From: an uncultured Eubacteriales bacterium
Lineage (GTDB): Bacteria; Bacillota; Clostridia; Oscillospirales; Oscillospiraceae
Assembly: GCA_958402445.1 (NCBI GenBank)
Contig: CATXTO010000032.1
Location: 1 to 20,289 of the forward strand
Direction: 5' to 3'
DNA: 20,289 nucleotides
The notes under the pieces are model-generated. The model worked only from the letters and a program-made list of their open reading frames with translations. It had not been told where the DNA came from and made no database searches. This document shows positions 7,581 to 15,214 of the stretch, in pieces. The position numbers were made by a program, and so were the translations under genes. Each line of letters starts with the position of its first letter. Within the stretch, counting starts at the first letter, position 1.

Positions 7581-7735
7581 CAGACTGTCGAAAACCCCTG
7601 CGGGGCTATTCAACAAAGGAATTGCAGCAGACTGAGCGGTATGCTCCGCCACGCACATGTCGCGGCGGAACATGATCTGTATCTTTTCGCCGCCTGCGGG
7701 CGCGAACTCTGCGAGACTTTTTTGACATGTTGAGC
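7576..7735. mobile_element. Possible MITE-like insert between the rsmG-tail repeats
   Basis: The 160-bp segment has imperfect inverted ends: 7578-7594 (GCTCAGACTGTCGAAAA) against 7719-7735 (TTTTTGACATGTTGAGC), 13 of 17 positions complementary. It contains internal GC-rich inverted repeats such as GCGGCG/CGCCGC and no credible coding sequence. Together with the flanking 27-bp direct repeat this resembles a small non-autonomous element, but the flanking repeat is long for a target-site duplication. A plain segmental duplication is the alternative. Confidence 0.4.
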
Positions 7736-7765
7736 AGCGGCCCTTGCGATAGGTCCGCTGCTTTT
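7733..7765 (+). terminator. Terminator formed by direct repeat copy 2
   Basis: AGCAGCGGCCC (7733-7743) pairs with GGTCCGCTGCT (7752-7762) with one mismatch around an 8-nt loop, and the sequence runs into TTTT (7762-7765). This is the second copy of the rsmG-tail repeat (7733-7759). It suggests the ancestral rsmG gene ended directly in its own terminator. It would separate rsmG from glycerate kinase. Confidence 0.65.
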
Positions 7766-7807
7766 GCTGCGGGGGATGAAGATATGATCAGGCAGGGGGC
7801 GGGACGC

Positions 7808-8992
7808 ATGAAAAAAATCATCCTGGCGCCGGATTCCTTTAAGGGCACCATGGGAGCCGGAGAGGTCTGCGACATAATGGAGGAAGCGGTCCGTCGTCAT
7901 GTGCCGGAGGCTGAGGTGGTGGCCATCCCCCTGGCAGACGGCGGCGAGGGGATGGTGGAGGCCTATTTGAACCTGCTGGGAGGCCGCCGGGTGCCCCTGC
8001 GGGTGCAGGGCCCTCTGGGCGACCCAGTGGACTGCTTTTACGGGCTGCTGCCGAACGGGCGGGCGGTGATGGAGATGGCCGCCTGCGCGGGGCTTTCCCT
8101 GGCGGGCGCCCGGCGGGAGCCCCTGCGAGCCAGTACTTACGGGGTGGGGCAGATGCTGCGCCATGCCCAGACGCTGGGCATCCGGCAGGTCCTGCTGGGC
8201 CTGGGCGGCAGCGCCACCAACGACTGCGGCCTGGGCATGGCCGCGGCCCTGGGATACCGCTTCCTGGACGGGGCGGGCCGGGCGGTGGAGCCTCTGGCCT
8301 GTAATCTGGGGCGAATCTCCCGGATTTTATCCCCAGAATCCCCACTGGAGCTGGAGGTCGTCGCCGCCTGCGACGTACGCAGCCCCCTTTGCGGTCTCGC
8401 AGGGGCCACCTATGTCTTCGGCCCCCAAAAGGGGGTATCCGGGCCCCTTCTAGAGCGATTGGACCGGGAAATCGCGGCCTTTGCCCAGGTGATGGCCCGG
8501 GATTTGGGCCGTTCGGTCCGGGACCTGCCCGGGGCTGGGGCCGCCGGGGGATTGGGGGCGGCCCTGGCCGCTTTCCTCGGCGCTGAATTACGGCCCGGAG
8601 CGGAGCTGCTGCTGGACGCGGCGCACTTTGAAAAAGCCCTGGAGGGTGCGGACCTGGTGCTCACTGGGGAGGGCCGCATGGACGGGCAGAGCGCGGCGGG
8701 CAAGGTGGTGGGTGCCGTGGGCCGCAGGGCCAAGGCCAAAAACGTGCCCTGTGTGGCTCTGTGCGGCTCGTTGGGCCCTGGCGCGGAGGCGCTGTATGGG
8801 TCCTGCGGCATCACCGCGGCCTTTTCCGCCCTGCGTGAGCCAGGCGATTTTTCCCAAATCCAGGCCAGCTGCCGGGAGAACCTCAGCCTTTTGGCCGACG
8901 GGGTGCTGCGTCTGCTGCTGGCGGCTCAGGCCCCGACCGGCCTGGAAGAAATGCAAAAAATAAGTCCGCCGATTCCGGCGGGGGAGGTATGA
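7808..8992 (+). CDS. Glycerate kinase (GarK/GlxK family)
   Basis: This 394-residue soluble enzyme phosphorylates D-glycerate with ATP, feeding 2- or 3-phosphoglycerate into lower glycolysis; the family includes glycerate 2-kinases. It begins MKKIILAPDSFKGTMGAGEV and contains PLADGGEGMVEAY (41-53), GLGGSATNDCGLGMAAALG (131-149), GPQKG and LTGEGRMDGQSAAGK, all family hallmarks. It is slightly longer than the usual 370-380 residues at the C-terminus. The frame is open from 7727; the ATG at 7808 gives the canonical N-terminus and has a purine-rich AGGGGGCGGG upstream. The ABC ATPase gene starts one base after its stop, so they are co-transcribed, though no functional link is evident. No strong promoter is visible; TTGACA at 7722-7727 lacks a good -10. 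Confidence 0.95.
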   Translation: MKKIILAPDSFKGTMGAGEVCDIMEEAVRRHVPEAEVVAIPLADGGEGMVEAYLNLLGGRRVPLRVQGPLGDPVDCFYGLLPNGRAVMEMAACAGLSLAGARREPLRASTYGVGQMLRHAQTLGIRQVLLGLGGSATNDCGLGMAAALGYRFLDGAGRAVEPLACNLGRISRILSPESPLELEVVAACDVRSPLCGLAGATYVFGPQKGVSGPLLERLDREIAAFAQVMARDLGRSVRDLPGAGAAGGLGAALAAFLGAELRPGAELLLDAAHFEKALEGADLVLTGEGRMDGQSAAGKVVGAVGRRAKAKNVPCVALCGSLGPGAEALYGSCGITAAFSALREPGDFSQIQASCRENLSLLADGVLRLLLAAQAPTGLEEMQKISPPIPAGEV

Positions 8993-8993
8993 A

Positions 8994-9908
8994 ATGGAGT
9001 CCATTTTAGTGGTCCAGGACCTGCACAAAGCCTATGGCCCGGTGCAGGCGGTGCGGGGCATTGACTTTTCCGTGGAGCGGGGGGCGCTGTTTGCGTTTTT
9101 GGGCCCTAACGGCGCGGGGAAGTCCACCACCATCAATATGATCTGTACCTTTTTACAGCCGGACCGGGGTACCGTTCTAGTAGACGGATGCCGGCTGGGC
9201 CGGGAGGACCCGGAAATTCGCAAGCGCATCGGCGCGGTGTTCCAGGAGGGCGTCCTGGATGATCTGCTCACAGTGGAGGAGAACCTGAAGGTGCGCGGGA
9301 GCTTTTACGGCCTCCGGGGCCGCGCCCTGGGGCAGGCCGTGGGACAGGCGGCGGAGGCCGCCGGGGTGACGGACCTGATGAAGCGACCCTACGGAAAGCT
9401 CTCCGGCGGTCAGCGCCGGCGGTGCGACATTGCCCGCGCCCTGGTTCACACCCCCCGGATTCTATTTCTCGATGAGCCCACCACCGGTCTGGATCCTCAG
9501 ACCAGGCGCAGCGTCTGGGACACCATCGGCCGCCTGCGTCAGGAGCGGGAGATGACCATCTTTCTAACCACCCATTATATGGAGGAGGCCGCCGCTGCCG
9601 ATGACGTGGTGGTGCTGGACGCGGGACGCATCGCGGCCCAGGGGACCCCTGCTCAGCTCAAAGAGCAGTACTCCAAGGATCGGCTGCTGTTGAATACCCG
9701 GACCCCTGCGCCTCTGGCGGAGCGGCTGGAGGGCATGGGCCTATCCTATCACATCGTGGCGGATACTCTGGAGGTGCAGCTGCCCGACACCCTCTCCGCC
9801 CTGCCGATCCTGGAGGCCTGCAAGCCCCATCTTTCGGGCTTCGAGGTGGTGAAAGGCACCATGGACGACGCGTTCATCGCCATTACGGGAAAGGAGATTC
9901 GGGAATGA
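8994..9908 (+). CDS. ABC transporter ATP-binding protein (DrrA/CcmA-type exporter)
   Basis: This 304-residue ATPase energises the membrane partner encoded directly downstream. The nucleotide-binding domain shows Walker A GPNGAGKS (37-44), the Q-loop glutamine near 84, the signature LSGGQ (136-140), Walker B ILFLDEP (156-162) and the switch histidine in LTTHY. About 80 residues follow as the C-terminal extension typical of DrrA-like multidrug or antibiotic exporters. The ribosome-binding site GGGGGAGG overlaps the end of the glycerate kinase gene. The substrate cannot be read from the sequence. Confidence 0.95.
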   Translation: MESILVVQDLHKAYGPVQAVRGIDFSVERGALFAFLGPNGAGKSTTINMICTFLQPDRGTVLVDGCRLGREDPEIRKRIGAVFQEGVLDDLLTVEENLKVRGSFYGLRGRALGQAVGQAAEAAGVTDLMKRPYGKLSGGQRRRCDIARALVHTPRILFLDEPTTGLDPQTRRSVWDTIGRLRQEREMTIFLTTHYMEEAAAADDVVVLDAGRIAAQGTPAQLKEQYSKDRLLLNTRTPAPLAERLEGMGLSYHIVADTLEVQLPDTLSALPILEACKPHLSGFEVVKGTMDDAFIAITGKEIRE

Positions 9909-10759
9909 TTGGCTTTGGAATCCGAAACCTAAAGGTATTTTTTAAGGACCGGACGGCGGTCTTCTTCTCCCTGCTGGCGGTGTTTATTGTCATTGGCCTG
10001 TACGCTCTGTTCCTGGGGGACGTGTGGGTGGAGAACTACCAGGAAATCCCCGGTGTGCGCCAGATCATGGACGCCTGGATTGTAGCGGGCCTTTTGACGG
10101 TCACCTCCGTGACCACGGTCATGGGCGCGTTCGGCACCATGATGGACGACAAGGCACGGAAGCTGGACCGGGATTTTGCCGCCTCGCCCATTCGCCGCAG
10201 CAGCATCCTGGGGGGGTACGTCCTCAGCGCCGGGACCATTGGCCTGATTATGAGCCTGGTGGCCCTGGTCCTCTCGGAGGTTTACATCGTCTCCGGCGGC
10301 GGCAGCCTGCTGGCCCCCCTGGCGCTGCTGAAGGTGCTGGGTCTTTTGGTGCTGACCACGATGACCAACACCGCGCTGCTTCTGTTCTTGGTCTCCTTCT
10401 TCCGCAGCTCCAACGCCTTTGGTACGGCCAGCACGGTAATCGGCACCCTGATTGGCTTCCTGACAGGCATTTATTTGCCTGTGGGCAGTCTGCCGGAGGG
10501 GGTCCAATGGGTGATTAAATGCTTTCCGGTCTCCCATGCCGCGGCGCTGCTGCGGCAAACCATGATGGAGGTGCCAATGCAGGCCGCGTTCGACGGCGCT
10601 CCGGCGCAGGTTGTTCTAGGCTTTAAGCAGCAGATGGGCGTGGTATATCAGTTCGGCGGGACGGCGGTTTCGCCCCTGGCCAGCGTGGGAATTCTTCTGG
10701 GCGCCGCCGCGGTCTTTTTCGGCTTGGCGCTGTGGCGCCTGTCCCGAAAGCAAAAATAA
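9905..10759 (+). CDS. ABC-2 type transporter permease
   Basis: This 284-residue integral membrane protein is the partner of the upstream ATPase. About six hydrophobic segments can be seen, near residues 20-38, 58-78, 103-127, 137-164, 174-191 and 262-278. The loop FGTMMDDKARKLDRDFAASP (76-95) and the PVGSLPEGVQWVIKCFPVSH segment (192-211) are typical of ABC-2 permeases. The start overlaps the ATPase stop as ATGA, indicating translational coupling. The pair probably works as a dimeric exporter of a drug, peptide or lipid. No T-rich terminator follows; the stop is followed at once by the palindromic repeat region at 10786-11106. Confidence 0.93.
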   Translation: MIGFGIRNLKVFFKDRTAVFFSLLAVFIVIGLYALFLGDVWVENYQEIPGVRQIMDAWIVAGLLTVTSVTTVMGAFGTMMDDKARKLDRDFAASPIRRSSILGGYVLSAGTIGLIMSLVALVLSEVYIVSGGGSLLAPLALLKVLGLLVLTTMTNTALLLFLVSFFRSSNAFGTASTVIGTLIGFLTGIYLPVGSLPEGVQWVIKCFPVSHAAALLRQTMMEVPMQAAFDGAPAQVVLGFKQQMGVVYQFGGTAVSPLASVGILLGAAAVFFGLALWRLSRKQK

Positions 10760-10785
10760 ACGCAGGTGTCCCCCACAGGATGTCT

Positions 10786-11106
10786 ATCGGCGGTGCCCCA
10801 TAGGGGCGACCTGTGGCCGCGCCTGGGAAATCCGCCGATTCTGGGGCGTAGGGAACGGCCTGTGGTCGTTTCACAGGCGGGCGCAGCACGCTGCGTCGGG
10901 GCAAAGTCCGCTATGCTTCGTTTCCCCTGGCGAGGAAACCTCCGCCCGCTCCCTTGCCCCTCCTCTCCAAACCGAAACCCGCTGCGCTGGGCTTCGGTTT
11001 GGGTCCGAAATTTGGGAAAGAAAAATGTAGGGGCGTGCTTTGCACGCCCGCCTGTAGGTGCCACCTATATCGTAGGGTTTGCGGGCGAGCGCAGCTCGCC
11101 CCTACA
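10786..11106. repeat. Long-form structured intergenic repeat (copy B), ending in a short-form unit
   Basis: Most of the 449-base gap after the permease is one composite element. It starts with a decayed TAGGGGCGACC arm, then a GGAACGGCC/GGTCGTTTC hairpin, then CGCAGC-AC-GCTGCG. A 74-base core follows (10895-10968), framed by GGGGCAA and TTGCCCC and holding the hairpin GTTTCC/GGAAAC. Next is a 10-bp perfect hairpin (10967-10976 with 10993-11002). It ends in an 81-bp short unit (11026-11106). The first 80 bases align with 20208-20289, and the core aligns with 15450-15525. No gene is seen. Confidence 0.75.
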
Positions 11107-11144
11107 GGGTTGTATTTCGGGAAACAGGACCGTTCATATACTAT

Positions 11145-11179
11145 GCGCCGGGAGGACCCATCATGGGTCCTCCCGGCGC
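11145..11179. other. Strong hairpin downstream of the Gfo/Idh/MocA gene
   Basis: GCGCCGGGAGGACCCA (11145-11160) and its exact complement (11164-11179) form a 16-bp perfect stem with a 3-nt loop. It lies between the convergent permease and oxidoreductase genes, 29 bases past the oxidoreductase stop. No T-run follows on either strand, so a bidirectional terminator is plausible but not canonical. Confidence 0.55.
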
Positions 11180-11208
11180 TTGCAATGCGCAATTGCGTTC
11201 TACCTAAA

Positions 11209-12486
11209 TTACCGAAAAGTGTCCATCCGGATGCATTGGCCGCCTCGGCGGCGGGACTCCTCCGCGGCCATGGCGATGAAGTGGCTCTCCATGGAGTCGT
11301 CCAGGGAGGTGATTCCAGGACGCCGCTCCCCCGCCAGGTAGTCCAGGAATTCTGAAATCAGGACGCTGTCGCCGCCAGCGTGGCCGGACATGCGCTCTTT
11401 CTCCAAATTGAAGTCGTATACGGTGGTCTCCCCGCCAAAGGGCCGGACCTCAATGCGGTTTTTGCTCATGTCCGCGATCATGGAGCCCAGGGTGCCCATG
11501 AACTTGGTGTAGCGGCCACCGTCGGCGGTGAAGGCGCACATGGTGAAGTTGACGGTGAGCCCGCCCTCCATCTCCAGATTTACCACCTGATGGTCCACCA
11601 CGTTGTTATCGCAGAAATACACGCAGCGGCCGTAGGGACCGGTTTCGATGGCCTGCCGGATGGACTCCTCCGTGGGGTGCAGAGCCAGGACGTTGCAGGG
11701 CCAGTCGTCGTTGCCCCGGGCGATGCCGGTTTTTTCATTGGTGATGTAAATTTTTTCCGCATCGTAGGGGCAGCGATCCTTGGCCTGGCACCCGTCCAGG
11801 CAGCGCCGGGCGGCGCCTGCCGGGGCGTTTTCCGGCTTGAACAGGTGCAGGGAGCCAAAGGAGGAAACCCGGCTGCATCGCTTCCCTGTGAGCCAAACCA
11901 TTAAATCCATGTCATGGCAGCATTTTTGCAGGAACATGGGGCTGGTGGTGCGGCTGTCGCGCCAGTTGCCCCGGACGAAGCTGTGGGCTTGATGCCAGTA
12001 GGTGACGTTTTCAATGCCCTGGACGCAGACCAGCTCCCCCAGAACGCCGCTGTCCAAAATCTCCTTGATGCGCCGGTAGAACGGGGCGTAGCGCAGAACG
12101 TGGCACACCACCACCTTCCGGCCCGTCCGGTGGGCGGCGGCCAGGACCCGTTTGCAGTCCTCCAAATCCGGTGAAATGGGCTTTTCCATGAGAATGTCAT
12201 AACCCAGCTCCAGCGCCGGGAGGGCTTGACTCACATGCTGCCGGTCCTGAGTGCAGATCAGCAGGGCGTCCGCCAGCCGTTCCCGGGCCAGCAGGTCCTC
12301 CGCGCTGGCGAAACAGCGCTCCGGTGGGATTTGAAACAGAGCGGCCACCTCCGCCACCTTGGCCGGGTCCGGGTCCGCGATGGCGGTAATTTGAGCCCGG
12401 TCTGGAAAATCCCGCAGGGCCCGGGCGTAGGCGTCCTTGCCCCGGCTGCCCAGCCCGGCGATTGCCACGGTCGTAATTCGCGACAT
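11209..12486 (-). CDS. Gfo/Idh/MocA family oxidoreductase
   Basis: This 425-residue NAD(P)-dependent dehydrogenase probably acts on a sugar, inositol or related polyol. The N-terminal Rossmann fold carries VAIAGLGSRGKDAYAR (7-22) and an acidic ADPDP after strand two. EKPIS (101-105) supplies the catalytic lysine, and KCCHDMD (188-194) the usual histidine/aspartate motif. Between the halves is a small Cys-rich segment (Cys229, Cys233, Cys239) that may bind a metal; some family members have it. The start has GGAGG ten bases upstream and its own promoter (12519-12546). No transporter or sugar-pathway gene is adjacent, so the substrate cannot be named. Downstream is the hairpin at 11145-11179. 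Confidence 0.93.
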   Translation of the reverse strand: MSRITTVAIAGLGSRGKDAYARALRDFPDRAQITAIADPDPAKVAEVAALFQIPPERCFASAEDLLARERLADALLICTQDRQHVSQALPALELGYDILMEKPISPDLEDCKRVLAAAHRTGRKVVVCHVLRYAPFYRRIKEILDSGVLGELVCVQGIENVTYWHQAHSFVRGNWRDSRTTSPMFLQKCCHDMDLMVWLTGKRCSRVSSFGSLHLFKPENAPAGAARRCLDGCQAKDRCPYDAEKIYITNEKTGIARGNDDWPCNVLALHPTEESIRQAIETGPYGRCVYFCDNNVVDHQVVNLEMEGGLTVNFTMCAFTADGGRYTKFMGTLGSMIADMSKNRIEVRPFGGETTVYDFNLEKERMSGHAGGDSVLISEFLDYLAGERRPGITSLDDSMESHFIAMAAEESRRRGGQCIRMDTFR

Positions 12487-12518
12487 AGTTCAGGTTCCTC
12501 CCGATGTTTGTTTTCCTC

Positions 12519-12546
12519 ATCATAGCATGTTCCGGAATTTTGTCAA
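12519..12546 (-). promoter_or_regulatory. Sigma-A promoter of the Gfo/Idh/MocA gene
   Basis: On the minus strand: a perfect -35 TTGACA (12541-12546), a 16-bp spacer, and -10 TATGAT (12519-12524) with TG upstream (extended -10). This is the best-matching promoter in the window and makes the gene independent of nrdD upstream. Confidence 0.8.
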
Positions 12547-12684
12547 CCACAAGCACGGGGCTGCTGAACCGCATTCCTGGTCCCGGGCGCTTAAGGCGCA
12601 CTGCGCATGCCCGCGGACGGCAAAGGACGGTGGCACCATGCATGGAAATTTGCAGGCGCGAGCTGTGCGCTCCCGCTGTTTCCC

Positions 12685-12766
12685 TGTAGGGGCGTGCTTT
12701 GCACGCCCGCCAAACCTTACAAGGCCGGAGAATCCCCCCGGCGAGCGACCCCAGGTCGCCCCTACA
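12685..12766. repeat. Short-form palindromic repeat (copy C)
   Basis: The 82-bp unit runs from TGTAGGGGCG to CGCCCCTACA. Its left arm is GGGCGTGC-TTT-GCACGCCC and its right arm is GCGACC-CCA-GGTCGC. It lies in the 316-base gap between nrdD and the oxidoreductase, on the 3' side of nrdD, where it could act as a transcript end. The rest of the gap holds the oxidoreductase promoter and no gene. Confidence 0.85.
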
Positions 12767-12802
12767 GTTTGGGGAGGGGTCAAACGCCGCTCTGTATTTG
12801 CG

Positions 12803-14980
12803 TTACAGGTGCAGCACCCGGTCCCGAATTTCCTGGGTCCGACCCTGATTCCAAAATTGGGTGCCGATGTAACCGCAGGTCCGGCGGGCCACGTTCATTT
12901 TATTCTGATCCCGGTTGCCGCACTGGGGACAGGTCCAAACCAGCTTGCCGTCCTCGTCCTCTTGAATCGAGATCTCTCCGTCAAAGCCGCAGACCTGGCA
13001 GTAGTCGGACTTGGTGTTCAGCTCCGCGTACATGATATTGTCATAGATAAACCGCATGAGCTCCAGCACGGCGTCGACATTGTTCTGCAGATTGGGGACC
13101 TCCACGTAGCTGATGGCCCCTCCGGGACTCAGCCGCTGGAACTGGGCCTCAAAGGCCAGCTTGGCAAAGGCATCGATAGGCTCACTGACGTGGACATGGT
13201 AGGAATTGGTGATGTAGCTCTTATCTGTAATGCCCGGAATCAAACCGAAGCGCTGCTGCAGGCACTTGGCAAACTTATAGGTGGTGGACTCCAGGGGCGT
13301 GCCGTAAAGACTGAAATCGATGTTGTGGGCCTTCTTCCAAGCCGCGCAGGCGTCGTTCATGTGTTGCATGACCTGAAGGGCGAAGGGGGTGGCCTGGGGG
13401 TCCGTGTGGGACTTGCCAGTCATGTATTTCACGCACTCATACAGACCCGCATAGCCCAGGGAGATGGTGGAGTAGCCGCCGTACAGGAGCTTGTCGATGG
13501 GCTCTCCCTTGGGGAGCCGGGCCAGGGCGCCGTACTGCCACAGGATGGGGGCGGCGTCCGAGAGGGTCCCCTTGAGCCGGTTGTGGCGGCACAGCAGCGC
13601 CCGGTGGCACAGCTCCAGCCGCTGGTCGAAAATCTGCCAGAACTTATCCAGGTCCCGCCCGGAGGACAGGGCCACGTCCACCAGATTCAGGGTGACCACC
13701 CCTTGGTTGAACCGGCCGTAATACTTGGGTTGGCCGTTTTCATCCACGTATGGAGTCAGGAAGGATCGGCACCCCATGCAGGTATAGCAGTTGCCCCGGC
13801 CGGTCTTGTCCACCTTGAGTTCCAGCATCTTCTTTTCGGAGATGTAGTCCGGCACCATGCGCTTGGCGGTGCACTGGGCCGCCAGACGGGTCAGGTACCA
13901 ATAGGGCGTGCCCTCCTGCACGTTGTCCTCCTCCAGGACGTAAATGAGCTTGGGAAAGGCCGGGGTAATCCACACACCCTTTTCATTCTTCACACCTTCA
14001 TAGCGCTGGCGGAGCATCTCCTCGATGATAACCGCCAAATCCTTTTTCTCCTGCTCGCTCTTGGCCTCGTTGAGATACATGAACACGGTGATAAAGGGGG
14101 CCTGTCCGTTGGTGGTCATGAGGGTGACTACCTGGTACTGAATGGTCTGCACGCCCCGGCGGATCTCCTCCCGTAGCCGGTCCTCCACCACGTTTTCGAT
14201 GGTTCCAGGCATTGGCTGTACGCCGAGGGCGGACAGCTCCTGAGCTACGGTCCGGCGGATTTTCTCCCGGCTCACTTGGACGAAGGGGGCCAGATGGGTC
14301 AGGCTGATGGACTGGCCGCCATATTGGTTGGAGGCCACCTGGGCAATGATCTGGGTGGCGATGTTGCAGGCGGTGGAGAAGGAATGAGGCTTTTCGATGA
14401 GGGTGCCGGAGATCACCGTGCCGTTTTGCAGCATGTCCTCCAGATTCACCAGGTCGCAGTTGTGCATGTGCTGGGCATAATAGTCTGCGTCGTGAAAATG
14501 GAGAATGCCGGCCTCGTGGGCCTCCACGATATCCTTGGGCAGCAGGAGCCGCTTGGTGATGTCCTTGGACACCTCCCCAGCCATGTAATCCCGCTGGACT
14601 GCGTTGACGGCGGGGTTCTTGTTGGCGTTTTCCTGCTTGACCTCCTCGTTGTTGCTTTCAATGAGGGTCAGAATCCGGTCGTCTGTGGTATTGGATTTGC
14701 GAATCAGGCTGCGGGTATAGCGGTAGGTGATGTACTGCTTGGCCACCTCAAAGGCGCCGTGGGCCATGATGGCCCGCTCCACCAAATCCTGGATTTCCTC
14801 CACAGCGGGACTACGTCCCATTTCCTGGCAGCTGATGGCCACGCTTTCCGCAATTCGCTGAATTTGCAGGGGCGTCATGCGAACCGGCTCGTCTGCCGCC
14901 TGGTTGGCCTTGGTGATGGCGGAAACGATTTTCTGGATGTCGAAGACGGCCTCAGCACCGTTGCGTTTAATAATCTTCAC
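12803..14980 (-). CDS. nrdD: Anaerobic (class III) ribonucleoside-triphosphate reductase
   Basis: NrdD makes deoxyribonucleotides without oxygen, using a glycyl radical installed by the activase NrdG. The product has 725 residues. Residues 1-95 are an ATP-cone allosteric domain beginning VKIIKRNGAEAVFDIQKIVS. The C-terminus has the zinc cysteines Cys661, Cys664, Cys684 and Cys687 and the radical loop RRTCGYIGTQ (699-708, Gly703). I place the start at a GTG (14978-14980) because AAGGAG stands nine bases upstream and the ATP cone begins there; upstream in-frame ATG codons would translate the promoter region. Tandem NrdR boxes overlap its promoter. No nrdG follows, which is unusual: the 3' side holds a palindromic repeat and an unrelated oxidoreductase. 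Confidence 0.96.
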   Translation of the reverse strand: MKIIKRNGAEAVFDIQKIVSAITKANQAADEPVRMTPLQIQRIAESVAISCQEMGRSPAVEEIQDLVERAIMAHGAFEVAKQYITYRYTRSLIRKSNTTDDRILTLIESNNEEVKQENANKNPAVNAVQRDYMAGEVSKDITKRLLLPKDIVEAHEAGILHFHDADYYAQHMHNCDLVNLEDMLQNGTVISGTLIEKPHSFSTACNIATQIIAQVASNQYGGQSISLTHLAPFVQVSREKIRRTVAQELSALGVQPMPGTIENVVEDRLREEIRRGVQTIQYQVVTLMTTNGQAPFITVFMYLNEAKSEQEKKDLAVIIEEMLRQRYEGVKNEKGVWITPAFPKLIYVLEEDNVQEGTPYWYLTRLAAQCTAKRMVPDYISEKKMLELKVDKTGRGNCYTCMGCRSFLTPYVDENGQPKYYGRFNQGVVTLNLVDVALSSGRDLDKFWQIFDQRLELCHRALLCRHNRLKGTLSDAAPILWQYGALARLPKGEPIDKLLYGGYSTISLGYAGLYECVKYMTGKSHTDPQATPFALQVMQHMNDACAAWKKAHNIDFSLYGTPLESTTYKFAKCLQQRFGLIPGITDKSYITNSYHVHVSEPIDAFAKLAFEAQFQRLSPGGAISYVEVPNLQNNVDAVLELMRFIYDNIMYAELNTKSDYCQVCGFDGEISIQEDEDGKLVWTCPQCGNRDQNKMNVARRTCGYIGTQFWNQGRTQEIRDRVLHL

Positions 14981-15041
14981 TGTTATGGTCTCCTTCTTTG
15001 GTTCTTGTGTACCGCATGCCCGTTTTCGCGGAATGAAACCT

Positions 15042-15069
15042 ATTATACTATATCTAGTGGTAATTACAA
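15042..15069 (-). promoter_or_regulatory. Sigma-A promoter of nrdD
   Basis: On the minus strand: -35 TTGTAA (15064-15069), a 16-bp spacer, and a perfect -10 TATAAT (15042-15047). The proximal NrdR box covers the -10 and most of the spacer, a layout suited to repression. Confidence 0.7.
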
Positions 15070-15092
15070 GAGAAAAACACAAAATTTAGTGG
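15045..15092 (-). promoter_or_regulatory. Tandem NrdR boxes
   Basis: Two 16-bp near-palindromes on the minus strand, CCACTAAATTTTGTGT (15077-15092) and CCACTAGATATAGTAT (15045-15060), resemble the NrdR box (ACACTATATATAGTGT type). Their starts are 32 bp apart, three helical turns, with a 16-bp gap as NrdR requires. NrdR represses ribonucleotide reductase genes when dATP/ATP is high. No nrdR gene is in this window. Confidence 0.8.
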
Positions 15093-15214
15093 CAAAATTT
15101 AAAGGCCTTATTTTTGTGCGGCTTTTTGTACCGATAGCCCCATTGACGATTGGAAGGAAAATAAGACTCAAGGCGGCGTTTTTTGAAGGCACTGGGTTTG
15201 TATTTCCAGGTGGT

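Noticed and set aside
7722..7751. Promoter for glycerate kinase supplied by the MITE-like end (TTGACA)
   Set aside because: The hexamer at 17-bp spacing (TGCGAT) has only three consensus bases, and the site lies inside a terminator stem.
12437..14176. 579-codon open frame antisense to nrdD
   Set aside because: It mirrors nrdD codon bias and crosses the intergenic repeat. It has no recognisable domain and no ribosome-binding site.
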